Program-made: the position numbers and the translations under genes
Assembly: GCA_020854975.1 (NCBI GenBank)
Contig: JAHKLQ010000138.1
Coordinates: 1-19,375 of the forward strand
Direction: 5' to 3'
Length of the DNA: 19,375 nucleotides
Source: Methanobacterium sp.
GTDB lineage: Archaea; Methanobacteriota; Methanobacteria; Methanobacteriales; Methanobacteriaceae
Notes under the pieces: generated by a model
Database searches by the model: none
What the model was told of the DNA's origin: nothing
Seen by the model: only the letters and a program-made list of their open reading frames with translations
Shown: piece after piece, positions 8,771 to 17,738 of the stretch
Layout of the letters: every line of letters starts with the position of its first letter
Numbering within the stretch: the stretch's first letter is position 1

Positions 8771-9808
8771 TTAATCAGCTCCTATAGGTAACTGAGATGC
8801 CTTAACTGTAATATGAATAACTCCCTCTTCCAGGGAAGGAGGGTCTAAGAGGAATCTGGATACATAGTAACCTGCAACTCCAAAAGGACAGGTCTGATAA
8901 CAGGTGCTGCAGCGGAGACATTTCTTGGTATCCCGTTTAATTACATCTTCTTTTTCATCATAAGTTATGGCTCCAGATGGGCATTCATCAACACATAAAC
9001 GGCATTTTTTGCATTTATCTTCATCCCAGGTTACAATGCGCAGTTTCAGGCGGTCGGTGATTTTCTGGAAAGTGTCTAATATCAGATCATCATTGGCCAA
9101 TATGGATCTGGCACGTTCCACCAATTCATCAATGGGTAAATCGAATTTATAAACTTCTTTATCGGATAAATGACTTATATCATCCCTTTTTTCTTCTATA
9201 GCTTCTTCCAAGGTGTTAACTGTAAGGTTAATAATATCTTTCTGTTCTTGGACATTGGCCACGTAGATACCTTTTACAGCCCCTTTCACGGGACAGTTCT
9301 TTAAACATTCCCCGCAACTGATGCACACAGACTGATCAATGACAATCTTATTGTCTTCTTCGTATATAGCCCCATAAACTGGGCAGGCTTTCATACATTT
9401 CTTGCAACGGATGCATAGGTAATCATCGATGATGAACATCCGGTCCGCTGGTAAAATGGTGAACTCTTCTCTAATAAGATGATTTTCACCACAGGTTATG
9501 GTTTTAGGATCAGTGGGACAAACTTCAGCACAGAACCCGCAGCGGATACAACCCCTGTTATTGATTACAGGATAGGCTTTACCTTCTTCTTCAGCAGTAT
9601 CCTCACTCCGCACCAATTTTATGGCGTTAGGGGCAGGACAGGCTGCAGTACATGCACCACAAGATATGCAGTAGTCTGGGAAGACTTGGGGAAAATCACG
9701 AAACCTTTCTGGTGTTTCCACAATTTCAGGGTTAGTCTTGGCTACTGCAAAATTTTCAGCCCAGGATTTACGGGCAAATTCGTAAAGATACCAGATTACT
9801 GATGACAT
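8771..9808 (-). CDS. ehaP: EhaP, polyferredoxin with six [4Fe-4S] motifs
   Basis: This 345-residue protein has six CxxCxxCxxxCP motifs beginning at Cys47, Cys87, Cys132, Cys162, Cys266 and Cys297, the 6[4Fe-4S] polyferredoxin of the eha operon. The first 46 residues ([15 protein letters not shown]) are amphipathic and could dock onto the hydrogenase. A charged helical linker at about 176-258 divides four clusters from two, echoing EhaQ. The tail after residue 310 has no cysteines. It should pass electrons from EhaN/EhaO towards EhaQ or ferredoxin. The ATG at 9808 lacks a strong ribosome site; GTTGATG a few bases upstream is a weak match. It follows ehaO after 73 bases, a looser junction than most in the cluster. 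Confidence 0.93.
   Translation of the reverse strand: MSSVIWYLYEFARKSWAENFAVAKTNPEIVETPERFRDFPQVFPDYCISCGACTAACPAPNAIKLVRSEDTAEEEGKAYPVINNRGCIRCGFCAEVCPTDPKTITCGENHLIREEFTILPADRMFIIDDYLCIRCKKCMKACPVYGAIYEEDNKIVIDQSVCISCGECLKNCPVKGAVKGIYVANVQEQKDIINLTVNTLEEAIEEKRDDISHLSDKEVYKFDLPIDELVERARSILANDDLILDTFQKITDRLKLRIVTWDEDKCKKCRLCVDECPSGAITYDEKEDVIKRDTKKCLRCSTCYQTCPFGVAGYYVSRFLLDPPSLEEGVIHITVKASQLPIGAD
8774..8783 (-). promoter_or_regulatory. near-perfect Shine-Dalgarno site ahead of ehaQ without a canonical start
   Basis: The minus strand reads AGGAGCTGAT, nine of ten matches to AGGAGGTGAT. It overlaps the ehaP stop region. Four bases further comes ATT (8769-8767) in the ehaQ frame. Elsewhere in this cluster ehaL and ehaM have GGTGAT three bases before ATG or TTG, so the spacing fits an AUU start. 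Confidence 0.5.
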
Positions 9809-9881
9809 AAGACATCAACTTTGTTTTATGATAATTTTTTTATTTATTTTAGAGAATTCCAAATTTGTGCACCGATTATTA

Positions 9882-11018
9882 TTATTTGAGGTATTTAACC
9901 TTGTGAAGTCCATCAAATTCTCTTTTTTCTCCTTTTTCGTTAAGGATCACCACTCGTTCAGTACAGGCAACACAAGGGTCTACACTGGCATAGGTGGCAA
10001 CAGCATCAGCCACAGTGGCCACGTCTTTTAACATGTATTTACCACAGACATCTATATTCATTATACTGGGAGTTCTGATGGAAATATTCTTTATAAGATT
10101 TCCATTGCTTTCAATATAATAGCTAACTTCTCCTCGTGGGGCTTCATTTCTCCATTCTTCATATCCAGCAGGTATGTCTATTTTTTTGCGCACTTCTCCT
10201 GGTGGTATGTTTTCTATGACTTGTTTGATGATTTTAATGGATTCTGTGATTTCATCGAAACGGTTCATGGTCCGGGCATAGTTATCTCCTTCTTTTCTCC
10301 AGATAACTTTCCAGTCAAATTCATCCTGATAAGTGTGATGGTCCTCTCGTACATCGTGTTTTATACCAGAAGCTCTGCCAATGGGTCCCACAGCACGACC
10401 TTTAATGGCATCTTCATTACTCATCTTACCCACATCTTTGGATCGGAGGCCTACCAGTGGACCTTGATCAAACATTTGCACATATTTATCATACTCTGAT
10501 TCTAAATGGGTGATGATCTGATAGATACTGTTAAGATGTTTTTCCTTGGCATCCATTCTGACGCCACCCACGACATTCCAACCCATGTTCACCCGGTTAC
10601 CTGTGAGTAATTCAATGGCATCCATCACTGGCTCCCTGAGGTGTAACATGTACATGAATAATGTTTCATGCTCCAGGGCTTTGAAGTAAGTGGAATTAGC
10701 AATGAAATGGCTCTGGATCCTATCCAGTTCATTGGTTAGGGATCGTAGATACTGAGCCCTTAATGGCACTTTTTCACCAGCCATCTTCTCAAAGGTCTCA
10801 GCAAAGGTCTGGGTGTGTATGTATGAACATATTCCACATACTCTCTCTGATAGGAATATGGCCTTTTGCCAGGTTTTACCTTCCATAACTCTTTCAATGC
10901 CACGATGAACGTATCCATAATCAATCTCGGCACTTATAACCTTTTCACCCTGTGTTTTCAGTTTCAAACGCACTGGTTCTTTTAGTGCTGGATGTATGGG
11001 TCCAATTGGAAGTATCAT
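9882..11018 (-). CDS. ehaO: EhaO, [NiFe] hydrogenase large subunit (group 4)
   Basis: This 378-residue catalytic subunit carries both Ni-Fe ligand motifs: [10 protein letters not shown] (Cys61, Cys64, His68) and DPCVACTER (Cys349, Cys352, Arg355). It thus binds the Ni-Fe(CN)2CO centre where H2 is split. The C-terminal motif ends in Arg rather than His, and 26 residues follow Cys352. This is the pattern of Ech-type and complex I-like enzymes, where the usual protease processing is often absent. It belongs with the 49-kDa/NuoD family. It sits at the cytoplasmic face, bound to EhaN and the membrane arm through EhaJ. The ATG at 11018 has GGAGG at 11028-11032 and overlaps the ehaN stop by four bases (ATGA), as expected for equimolar subunits. 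Confidence 0.96.
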   Translation of the reverse strand: MILPIGPIHPALKEPVRLKLKTQGEKVISAEIDYGYVHRGIERVMEGKTWQKAIFLSERVCGICSYIHTQTFAETFEKMAGEKVPLRAQYLRSLTNELDRIQSHFIANSTYFKALEHETLFMYMLHLREPVMDAIELLTGNRVNMGWNVVGGVRMDAKEKHLNSIYQIITHLESEYDKYVQMFDQGPLVGLRSKDVGKMSNEDAIKGRAVGPIGRASGIKHDVREDHHTYQDEFDWKVIWRKEGDNYARTMNRFDEITESIKIIKQVIENIPPGEVRKKIDIPAGYEEWRNEAPRGEVSYYIESNGNLIKNISIRTPSIMNIDVCGKYMLKDVATVADAVATYASVDPCVACTERVVILNEKGEKREFDGLHKVKYLK

Positions 11019-11464
11019 GGTTTTTGCCTCCCTTTAGCTGCTATGGCATCAGGACCCACTGCTAAAATAGCAGCTAAAATCTCTGAGGGTCTTGGTGGGC
11101 AGCCAGGTATTTCAGCATCTACTGGTATGAAATCGGATACAGGGGCATAAACACTGCATCCTTCCTGATTAAAAACATCTCCAGTAAGGGGACAGTTTCC
11201 TATAGTTACTACAACTTTGGGCTCTGGAGCTTTAGCATAAATTCTTTGCAAATTTTTTTTCCACTGTTCAGTTACAGCTCCAGTTATCAGTAGCACATCT
11301 GCTTCCCGGGGGTTGTTGTGTACATAGATACCGTATTGTTCTAAATCATAGCGGGGTGACAACAGTGCCACCACTTCGATATCACAGCCATTACATCCTC
11401 CGGTGTTAATAAGGCATACATGAATTGAACTTTTCCTTACAACATCTTTAAGGCCATCTAACAT
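11015..11464 (-). CDS. ehaN: EhaN, [NiFe] hydrogenase small subunit
   Basis: This 149-residue protein is the NuoB/EchC-type small subunit. The proximal [4Fe-4S] ligands are visible: Cys24 and Cys27 in TGGCNGCD, Cys91 in [11 protein letters not shown], and Cys122 in [11 protein letters not shown]. There is no Tat signal and no extra cluster domain, so it is cytoplasmic, as for group 4 enzymes. It takes electrons from the Ni-Fe site in EhaO and hands them to the polyferredoxins. GAGG lies about ten bases before the ATG at 11464. It follows ehaM after 15 bases and overlaps ehaO by four. Confidence 0.95.
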   Translation of the reverse strand: MLDGLKDVVRKSSIHVCLINTGGCNGCDIEVVALLSPRYDLEQYGIYVHNNPREADVLLITGAVTEQWKKNLQRIYAKAPEPKVVVTIGNCPLTGDVFNQEGCSVYAPVSDFIPVDAEIPGCPPRPSEILAAILAVGPDAIAAKGRQKP

Positions 11465-11479
11465 TGATTTTACCTCGAT

Positions 11480-11901
11480 TTATCTCATTAGATACTTCAG
11501 TAAATCTTTTCTACCATCTTCTAATGCTTCTTGGTAAGATTTACCTTTTGTTAATATTTCATCAGCAATTTTATTCTTAATATCCTCAGTTTCTTCTTCT
11601 GATAATATGTTCATTACATCTGAAAGCCAGCATAATCTTAAATCAGCGTGTAATTTCTCTTTTATACAGTACTCTTTGGATGATTCATAACGGGGGTGTA
11701 AGGCCTCTAAACTGGCCATGTCTAACCTTCTGATTAATATTTCTTCCAATTGTTCAGAGGATATTCCCAGTTCCTTGGAAATAGGTTCTGTTATGTCCAG
11801 TTTCCAGCGGTAACTTTCAATGATTCGCATCTTCATGATGTGCATCACATCATCCTCATCTAAACGGGATATATCGCCGGTTTTTCCTATATCCTCTTTG
11901 C

Positions 11902-11905
<4 letters not shown>
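11480..11905 (-). CDS. ehaM: EhaM, hydrophilic Eha subunit (DUF1959-type)
   Basis: A charged, helix-rich soluble protein of 141 residues with no cofactor motif; two cysteines (in KEYCIKE and RLCWLSD) do not form a cluster pattern. It is one of the hydrophilic Eha subunits without counterpart in Ech or complex I, and matches what I recall of the DUF1959 family. It starts at TTG 11905, in a four-base TTGA overlap with the ehaL stop, with GGTGAT three bases upstream. Its position immediately before the small subunit suggests a structural or assembly role at the EhaN/EhaO module, which is inference. The family call rests on position, length and general character. Confidence 0.82.
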
Positions 11906-12225
<320 letters not shown>

Positions 12226-12236
12226 TAAATCACCAT

Positions 12237-12497
12237 TTAAGCTGGACGGTAAAGGTATATGAAAGCAGCTATGAAGCACACCAGGGCGATGATCATAGCC
12301 CAGTTTTCAGCATTTTCTGTGAAGTGGATTACACCTTTTTTATTAAGCATGTAGGTAAGAATCATCAGGAGGAACACGGCTATTGTGAGTGGTAAAACTA
12401 TGTTCCACTGTAATATCACTGCTAACCCGCTGGCCAGAACAGCACCAAAAGCTGCTAGGGTCATGAGGAGCAGTGTGTCTTTTTCTTGCATTTCCAT
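12237..12497 (-). CDS. ehaK: EhaK, small integral membrane subunit
   Basis: This 86-residue protein has about three hydrophobic segments (9-29, 34-50 and 64-82). A charged loop, [14 protein letters not shown], precedes the third. GGAG at 12507-12510 stands nine bases before the ATG; a second in-frame ATG at 12491 is possible. No recognisable motif is present. It lies between the NuoH-like ehaJ (15 bases away) and ehaL, and is identified by position in the eha gene order. Its function beyond membership of the membrane arm is unknown. Confidence 0.78.
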   Translation of the reverse strand: MEMQEKDTLLLMTLAAFGAVLASGLAVILQWNIVLPLTIAVFLLMILTYMLNKKGVIHFTENAENWAMIIALVCFIAAFIYLYRPA

Positions 12498-12512
12498 TTT
12501 TTGATTCTCCTT

Positions 12513-13373
<861 letters not shown>

Positions 13374-13457
13374 TATGATCACCGATTATTTATTCGTAGT
13401 TTTATTTCCAGGTTATACATTCAATGGTTAATATAATCCAGGTCAATCTCATATCTA

Positions 13458-13673
13458 TTAATATCCTATAAATGGTTCCCTGGTTTTTTCTTTTTCCTCA
13501 TCCTTAGGACCTCGGGCCATAACTATCAATCCAAAGGATAATATTCCTGAAGGTATGAATATAATGGATATTGCATAAACCACCCAATTTGCCAGATTAA
13601 AGAGGAGTGCGTAGATTATTGCCACCACTGAAATTATTAATATCAAATAACTTACTATTTTGAGTTTGTCCAT
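13458..13673 (-). CDS. ehaI: EhaI, small membrane subunit
   Basis: This 71-residue protein has two hydrophobic segments (about 5-24 and 28-52). They are followed by a charged cytoplasmic tail with [23 protein letters not shown] before the ATG at 13673 is a good ribosome site. It is isolated compared with its neighbours: 164 bases separate it from ehaH and about 85 from ehaJ. The identification rests on its position between H and J, its size and its hydrophobicity. No motif is recognised. Confidence 0.75.
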   Translation of the reverse strand: MDKLKIVSYLILIISVVAIIYALLFNLANWVVYAISIIFIPSGILSFGLIVMARGPKDEEKEKTREPFIGY

Positions 13674-13698
13674 TATTTCACCAGGTTTTTTAGTACTT

Positions 13699-13726
13699 GT
13701 ATATTTTTTAACAGGGAATATTTCCC
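13699..13726 (-). promoter_or_regulatory. possible internal promoter and palindrome before ehaI
   Basis: The minus strand has AAAAAATATACAAG at about 13699-13711, a TATA-like element some 28 bases from the ehaI start. Next to it lies the inverted repeat GGGAATATTTCCC (13714-13726). Together they resemble a regulated internal promoter, although the leader would be very short. Confidence 0.35.
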
Positions 13727-13837
13727 ATTAATTATTTTTTTCTCAATTAAATATCTGTTAATAACATTATCCGTTGATAATATCCCTTTAATTAGGTTTT
13801 TTATCAAATTCTGCTTTTTTTGCATTGTATTTCGTTA

Positions 13838-14515
13838 TCAGAATGGTTTATTAATGATTAGGAGTATTTCAATAACTCTGATAATCACCAGTAAGGAGCT
13901 TAAATGTATGATGAGTAAAAATGGGGAACCCGGGGTTCGGAACATTTCTGCTTTGGTGGCATAGAAAGGTGCCACACCAGTTTCACCTGCCACTCCCAGG
14001 AATAAAAGGAGTGAACCAAATATCATCATTGCGTTGGTGGGAATATTTACAATTTCCAGCATACTGAGACTACCGGTTGATGCTAAGATCATAGCTGCCC
14101 CTCCAAAGAGTGGTAAAACTGCAATCATAGCCACCAGTCCATACTGAAATGCTGCATCTAGAACATCTATCTGTTTCACAGCAGATACTATTCCTATGTT
14201 AACAATACCAATAAGACATACGAAAAGGGTGAAATTGAATAGATCTCCAGTGATCATTGCACCAGCAGTGGCCAGTCCACAGACTATGGCCAGGAATCTT
14301 CTGATCTTGAATTCATCCTTATTAACCTTGACTTCGTTGTCTTTCAGGGTGCCGATACCAGCTTCTACTTGAGTTTCGGTCCTGCTTATGGCAATGAGAG
14401 TAGTGAAGGCCAGTGAACCAGCGAACATGAACAGGTTGAGGGGAGCCAGGTAAAGGACAATATCTCCCAGAGGGATGTAACCCAGTAATTGTTGGCCCAA
14501 TAATATGATATCCAT
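13838..14515 (-). CDS. ehaH: EhaH, shortened NuoN/MrpD-like antiporter-type membrane subunit
   Basis: The 225-residue protein has about six membrane segments and resembles part of the antiporter-like NuoL/M/N-MrpD family, whose members are usually near 480-500 residues. The match is seen in [10 protein letters not shown] (89-98), like the TGDLFN segment of Mrp[17 protein letters not shown] (177-192) corresponds to the later helix-loop with a PFHxWLPxA pattern. In full-length relatives a glutamate follows nine residues after the Asp of DLFN; here the position is Cys100. It probably contributes to the ion path of the Eha membrane arm. The ATG at 14515 has AGGAG eight bases before it. A 164-base spacer follows. 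Confidence 0.85.
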   Translation of the reverse strand: MDIILLGQQLLGYIPLGDIVLYLAPLNLFMFAGSLAFTTLIAISRTETQVEAGIGTLKDNEVKVNKDEFKIRRFLAIVCGLATAGAMITGDLFNFTLFVCLIGIVNIGIVSAVKQIDVLDAAFQYGLVAMIAVLPLFGGAAMILASTGSLSMLEIVNIPTNAMMIFGSLLLFLGVAGETGVAPFYATKAEMFRTPGSPFLLIIHLSSLLVIIRVIEILLIINKPF

Positions 14516-14539
14516 TTTTTTTAACTCCTACTACTCCAA

Positions 14540-15220
14540 TTATTCTTTTTTAAATTCTTCCCGGCCAATAACACCTATCAACCCAGCTTTATATGCAACT
14601 TTTATAAACACTCCAAATGCTGCCAGGAACAAGGCCAGAAGCCAGAATTGGGGGAACACGAAGAACACCAAAAATCCCACTAACCAGAGACACCAGGCAA
14701 TACCTGAAGCTCCAGCAATACCTTCCCATATATCTGAAGGCACGCCTCGTGCACTTTTAGAGAGAACATAAAATAGGATTCCAGCACCAGCTATAGCTCC
14801 TCCGGTGAACCCTGATAAGAAAGCCCCATAAGCTATTAGGATCACAGCCATAAATGTAGGGGCAGTGGTTAACACTTCCATATCTAAAGAAACGGGTAAA
14901 GGGATAAGATCCACATTTTTACCTTTTTTTCTTATCTCCCGGCTCATGAGGATCTCAGATATGGCCAAGATCTCTGCCAGTTCAACCACCAGTCCAGGTA
15001 GTATAAGGGCTTCTGCCAGGTCAGTACCCACAGCCGCTACCAAAATCAACATACCCAAACCAACTATATCTGTCAGTATCAGTGCGTTTAAATCATTTTT
15101 CTGGTAGGATATTCCTAAAAGTCCAATAAGACCCACGATCAGGCCGGTGAAAATGGCAGGAATATAAAGGGACACCACTATGGGGGATACAACATTTGGA
15201 ACCAGAACAGAGGCACTCAT
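14540..15220 (-). CDS. ehaG: EhaG, polytopic membrane subunit with a NuoK/MrpC-like part
   Basis: The 226-residue protein starts at ATG 15220 ([10 protein letters not shown]) in a four-base ATGA overlap with ehaF, with AAGGAGGG upstream. A longer version from 15262 lies inside ehaF and is unlikely. About seven membrane segments are visible. The N-terminal part ([22 protein letters not shown] form, residues 30-51) resembles NuoK/MrpC subunits. The next segment carries several membrane-embedded acids (Asp67, Glu70, Glu80, Glu83 in the [20 protein letters not shown] stretch). Such residues are typical of ion-translocating helices. The assignment to EhaG rests on order, length and membrane character; the NuoK/MrpC comparison is mine, by eye. 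Confidence 0.82.
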   Translation of the reverse strand: MSASVLVPNVVSPIVVSLYIPAIFTGLIVGLIGLLGISYQKNDLNALILTDIVGLGMLILVAAVGTDLAEALILPGLVVELAEILAISEILMSREIRKKGKNVDLIPLPVSLDMEVLTTAPTFMAVILIAYGAFLSGFTGGAIAGAGILFYVLSKSARGVPSDIWEGIAGASGIAWCLWLVGFLVFFVFPQFWLLALFLAAFGVFIKVAYKAGLIGVIGREEFKKE

Positions 15221-15702
15221 TCTTCTTCCCTCCTTCTCATGGTGAAGTGTAAGGCCACCCATGATGCAACTACAAAGGCCATCATGAGTATGCTGGATTC
15301 AAGTATGGTGTCAAATCCTCGGGTGTAATATAATATGGTGTCAATTAAACCACCCGGTGATGAATATATGGAAGTACCATAATAGATGGTAGTATTACTC
15401 ACCGAAATTGCAATAGGGGATAAATAACTTGTTGACATCCCTGCCATCTCGGAAAACTCAGGATACTGAGACCTTACAATTCCTGGTTCTTTAAGAGGCA
15501 CACCTCCACGATCATAAGGAGCCAGGGGATCCTTTTCATCTATTTGCAGTTGGGGTGCTGGACGAGGGTATAATTGATTGTCATTTAATGCCAGTGGCAC
15601 TAAGAATCCTGCTAAAAGTAAAATTCCCAAGATCACAGAGTAAAATCGTGGAATTCGTTTGGGTGTAGCCAGAGAGTTCCAGAGTCTGCCGAGTTTACTC
15701 AT
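15217..15702 (-). CDS. ehaF: EhaF, membrane subunit with MrpB/MbhE-like RGFDT motif
   Basis: This 161-residue protein has two membrane segments, about 20-40 and 134-153. They flank a loop of roughly 90 residues rich in Pro, Ser and Tyr, which by the positive-inside rule should be extracytoplasmic. The second segment is preceded by [15 protein letters not shown] (RGFDT at 128-132, Glu135), which resembles the RxxDTxxE motif of MbhE/MrpB subunits in Mrp-type antiporter modules. The ATG at 15702 overlaps the ehaE stop by four bases (ATGA), and its own stop overlaps ehaG by four. Translational coupling on both sides suggests fixed stoichiometry. The ribosome site is weak (GTGGGGG). Confidence 0.83.
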   Translation of the reverse strand: MSKLGRLWNSLATPKRIPRFYSVILGILLLAGFLVPLALNDNQLYPRPAPQLQIDEKDPLAPYDRGGVPLKEPGIVRSQYPEFSEMAGMSTSYLSPIAISVSNTTIYYGTSIYSSPGGLIDTILYYTRGFDTILESSILMMAFVVASWVALHFTMRRREEE

Positions 15703-15959
15703 AATTCAGCCCCCACTTCTTCTAATCTTACTATAGCCCTTAAAAGAATCATAGTTATAATGGTGGTTGCTGCAATGTAGGTAACCAGTGCAATGGTATG
15801 ATTGTAAGTGAGGAATATAAGAGAAACACCTACTGCTGCTATTTCTGTGTTCAGGGTCCTTACAATAGGGTCTTTCACTCCGGGGCCTATGGCAGTGGCA
15901 AGACTTCCCAGGATAACCAGAGCCACACCAGTATAGAACCATATATATAGATCAAGCAA
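15699..15959 (-). CDS. ehaE: EhaE, small membrane subunit starting at TTG
   Basis: I assign 86 residues from TTG 15959 (LLDLYIWFY). AGGAGG ends nine bases upstream and the overlap with ehaD is then only eight bases. A longer in-frame version from an ATG at 16022 would begin deep within ehaD with a very basic run (KRKHLRRKK) and no ribosome site. Three membrane segments follow: about 6-26, 38-52 and 55-75. Single-charge loops and the acidic end RLEEVGAEL come after them. The stop overlaps ehaF by four bases. No motif is securely recognised; it may be a small Mrp-like subunit. The letter is by gene order. Confidence 0.78.
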   Translation of the reverse strand: MLDLYIWFYTGVALVILGSLATAIGPGVKDPIVRTLNTEIAAVGVSLIFLTYNHTIALVTYIAATTIITMILLRAIVRLEEVGAEL

Positions 15960-16236
15960 GGTTTTCTTCCTCCTGAGATGTTTTCTTTTTCTGTCTAACC
16001 TCATTAATTTTGATAATGGCAATTAACAAGATAATAGTGGAGACAGAATCGAAAATAGCGGCAGCCATGGCCACATCCAGATATTTAGCAGCCACGATCA
16101 TCCCCACAAAGCCTGCCTGGAGAAGTGCGAACATGATCACCTTGTCCAGTGGTTTGGGGAGTGCTATGATCCCAGCAGTTCCTATGAAAAGAACTGCTGC
16201 TGATACAGTGGTTATGTTTATGAAGTCCAGGTACAT
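15952..16236 (-). CDS. ehaD: EhaD, small membrane subunit with MbhD/MrpA-C-like motif
   Basis: This 94-residue protein has three membrane segments (about 7-26, 33-51 and 58-76) and a charged cytoplasmic tail ([12 protein letters not shown]). The block [19 protein letters not shown] (53-71) resembles the PDVALTEA-type helix of MbhD and the C-terminal part of MrpA (DUF4040). The alanines replace the usual Thr-Glu. The ATG at 16236 follows the ehaC stop with no gap (TAAATG), and GGTGA from the end of ehaC serves as ribosome site. It overlaps ehaE by eight bases. The name is by order; the Mrp link is a by-eye comparison. Confidence 0.82.
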   Translation of the reverse strand: MYLDFINITTVSAAVLFIGTAGIIALPKPLDKVIMFALLQAGFVGMIVAAKYLDVAMAAAIFDSVSTIILLIAIIKINEVRQKKKTSQEEENLA

Positions 16237-16485
16237 TTATTTCACCATGATCTCTTCTTTCACTCTTCCTAATGAGTATGCAATGGCATTGGAGCTTATG
16301 GTTGATGCCACGAAGTAGGTTATGGCTATTATTGCTCCGAAGGGTGTTTGTATGTATAATCCTATAATGGCTGATATTGCAAAGCTCATGGCGTTAAGAT
16401 ACAAAAGTCTCTCTTCCCGGTTCTGCGCTAAAAGCGTGCGCAGAGCCATGAACACCACTATTATGCCTAGAATTTCTATTAACAT
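16237..16485 (-). CDS. ehaC: EhaC, small integral membrane subunit
   Basis: This 82-residue protein is almost entirely hydrophobic. It has about three segments (2-20, 30-46 and 48-70) and one basic/acidic turn at 21-27 (QNREERL). AGGTGC upstream of the ATG at 16485 is the ribosome site. It begins 16 bases after ehaB and touches ehaD. No catalytic residues are visible. The identification depends on position, length and membrane character within the eha order. A distant relation to small Mrp or NuoK-type subunits is possible but I could not confirm it. Confidence 0.78.
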   Translation of the reverse strand: MLIEILGIIVVFMALRTLLAQNREERLLYLNAMSFAISAIIGLYIQTPFGAIIAITYFVASTISSNAIAYSLGRVKEEIMVK

Positions 16486-16501
16486 GATTTTTGCACCTAA
16501 T

Positions 16502-16997
16502 TTAAGTTAACTTGGTGTATCTCCCCATTTTCTTTGCCAGTTTTCCCAAGAGTCGGGAAGCACCGGTATGGTAAAGGCCCTGAATGGTGAGGATGGCTAG
16601 CACCATACCTACAATGAAATATTCAACTTTAAATCCTATGAATGATGTTAAAAATATGATTACAGTAATGCTGAGAGCTCCAGTGGTACCAGCATATCCT
16701 GGATCAGCACATAATCTGTTACCGAAATAAACCAGAACAGCTGCAATTAACCCTCCTTCAGGAGTGCCTATGGCATAGCAGGCTATGGAAGCAAGTAATG
16801 TTCCGGCGGATGCATCAGGTGAGCATACAATGTTTCCTTGGAAAAATCCTCCTGCCAGATCCCCTCCTCTTTTCTTCACGGATCTGCCAATTACTTCTGC
16901 TCCTTTAACTCCGGGTGATTCTGGAAGTCCCATCCAGGTATCTATCAAGACGAAGTTTAGCCAGGAGATAATGGCGGCCAGAACAATACCTACTATT

Positions 16998-17005
<8 letters not shown>
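16502..17005 (-). CDS. ehaB: EhaB, integral membrane subunit
   Basis: The 167-residue protein starts at ATG 17005 ([11 protein letters not shown]). GGAGGA at 17011-17016 lies directly before it, one of the best ribosome sites in the window. An upstream in-frame ATG at 17035 has no such site. It overlaps the ehaA stop by eight bases. About four membrane segments are seen: 4-24, 68-95, 105-125 and 128-146. A polar, glycine-rich loop between the first two contains [16 protein letters not shown] and a cysteine (NIVCSPD). The C-terminus is basic. No motif known to me gives a function. It is assigned by operon order and size. Confidence 0.82.
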
Positions 17006-17308
<303 letters not shown>

Positions 17309-17313
17309 CTTTA

Positions 17314-17324
17314 TGTATATAAAT
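17314..17324 (-). promoter_or_regulatory. candidate eha operon TATA box (proximal)
   Basis: The minus strand reads GATTTATATAC, preceded by AAAAA as a possible BRE. Initiation about 25 bases downstream falls near 17294, almost at the ehaA ATG (17291). Alternative AT-rich elements exist upstream. Confidence 0.4.
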
Positions 17325-17443
17325 CTTTTTACTTGAGAATGGTTATGCCTTGCTTGTTTATTAATCATGGTAAATGTGGTTATTATATCTTGGGCATTGG
17401 TGATGATATAAATTATGGTTTCACTACGCCATTAATAATGATT

Positions 17444-17468
17444 TGATATATAATAAGACATTAATGTC
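17444..17468 (-). promoter_or_regulatory. palindrome with adjacent distal TATA-like element
   Basis: The perfect palindrome GACATTAATGTC (17457-17468) is followed on the minus strand by TTATTATATATC (17444-17455). If used, this promoter would give a leader of about 130 bases before ehaA. The palindrome may be an operator for eha. Confidence 0.3.
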
Positions 17469-17738
17469 ATTACTGTTATGTATGGTTACTTTATATTGTG
17501 ATATATTAAACTTTTCGCAAAAGATTTTTCCTTTAACGATACATATGAATAATAAACAAATTTAAACGAATATAATGGTTTTATTCAGGATTTAAAGGCT
17601 TTTTCTTAAGAGATATCAAATTTGTCTTCTAGAAACTATTTCCTTATTATAATCATTTATTCCCCATTATATTCCTTTATTTCTCATAATACTCATTTAT
17701 TATCCATTTACCCATTTTATTATTTGGATATTACTTTT

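Noticed and set aside
12226..12279. Longer ehaL from 12279
   Set aside because: It overlaps the ehaK coding end; the peptide ([13 protein letters not shown]) is unlike a subunit start, and GGTGAT directly precedes ATG 12225.
15960..16022. Longer ehaE from ATG 16022
   Set aside because: It would sit 71 bases inside ehaD with a basic out-of-frame peptide and no ribosome site. TTG 15959 has AGGAGG upstream.
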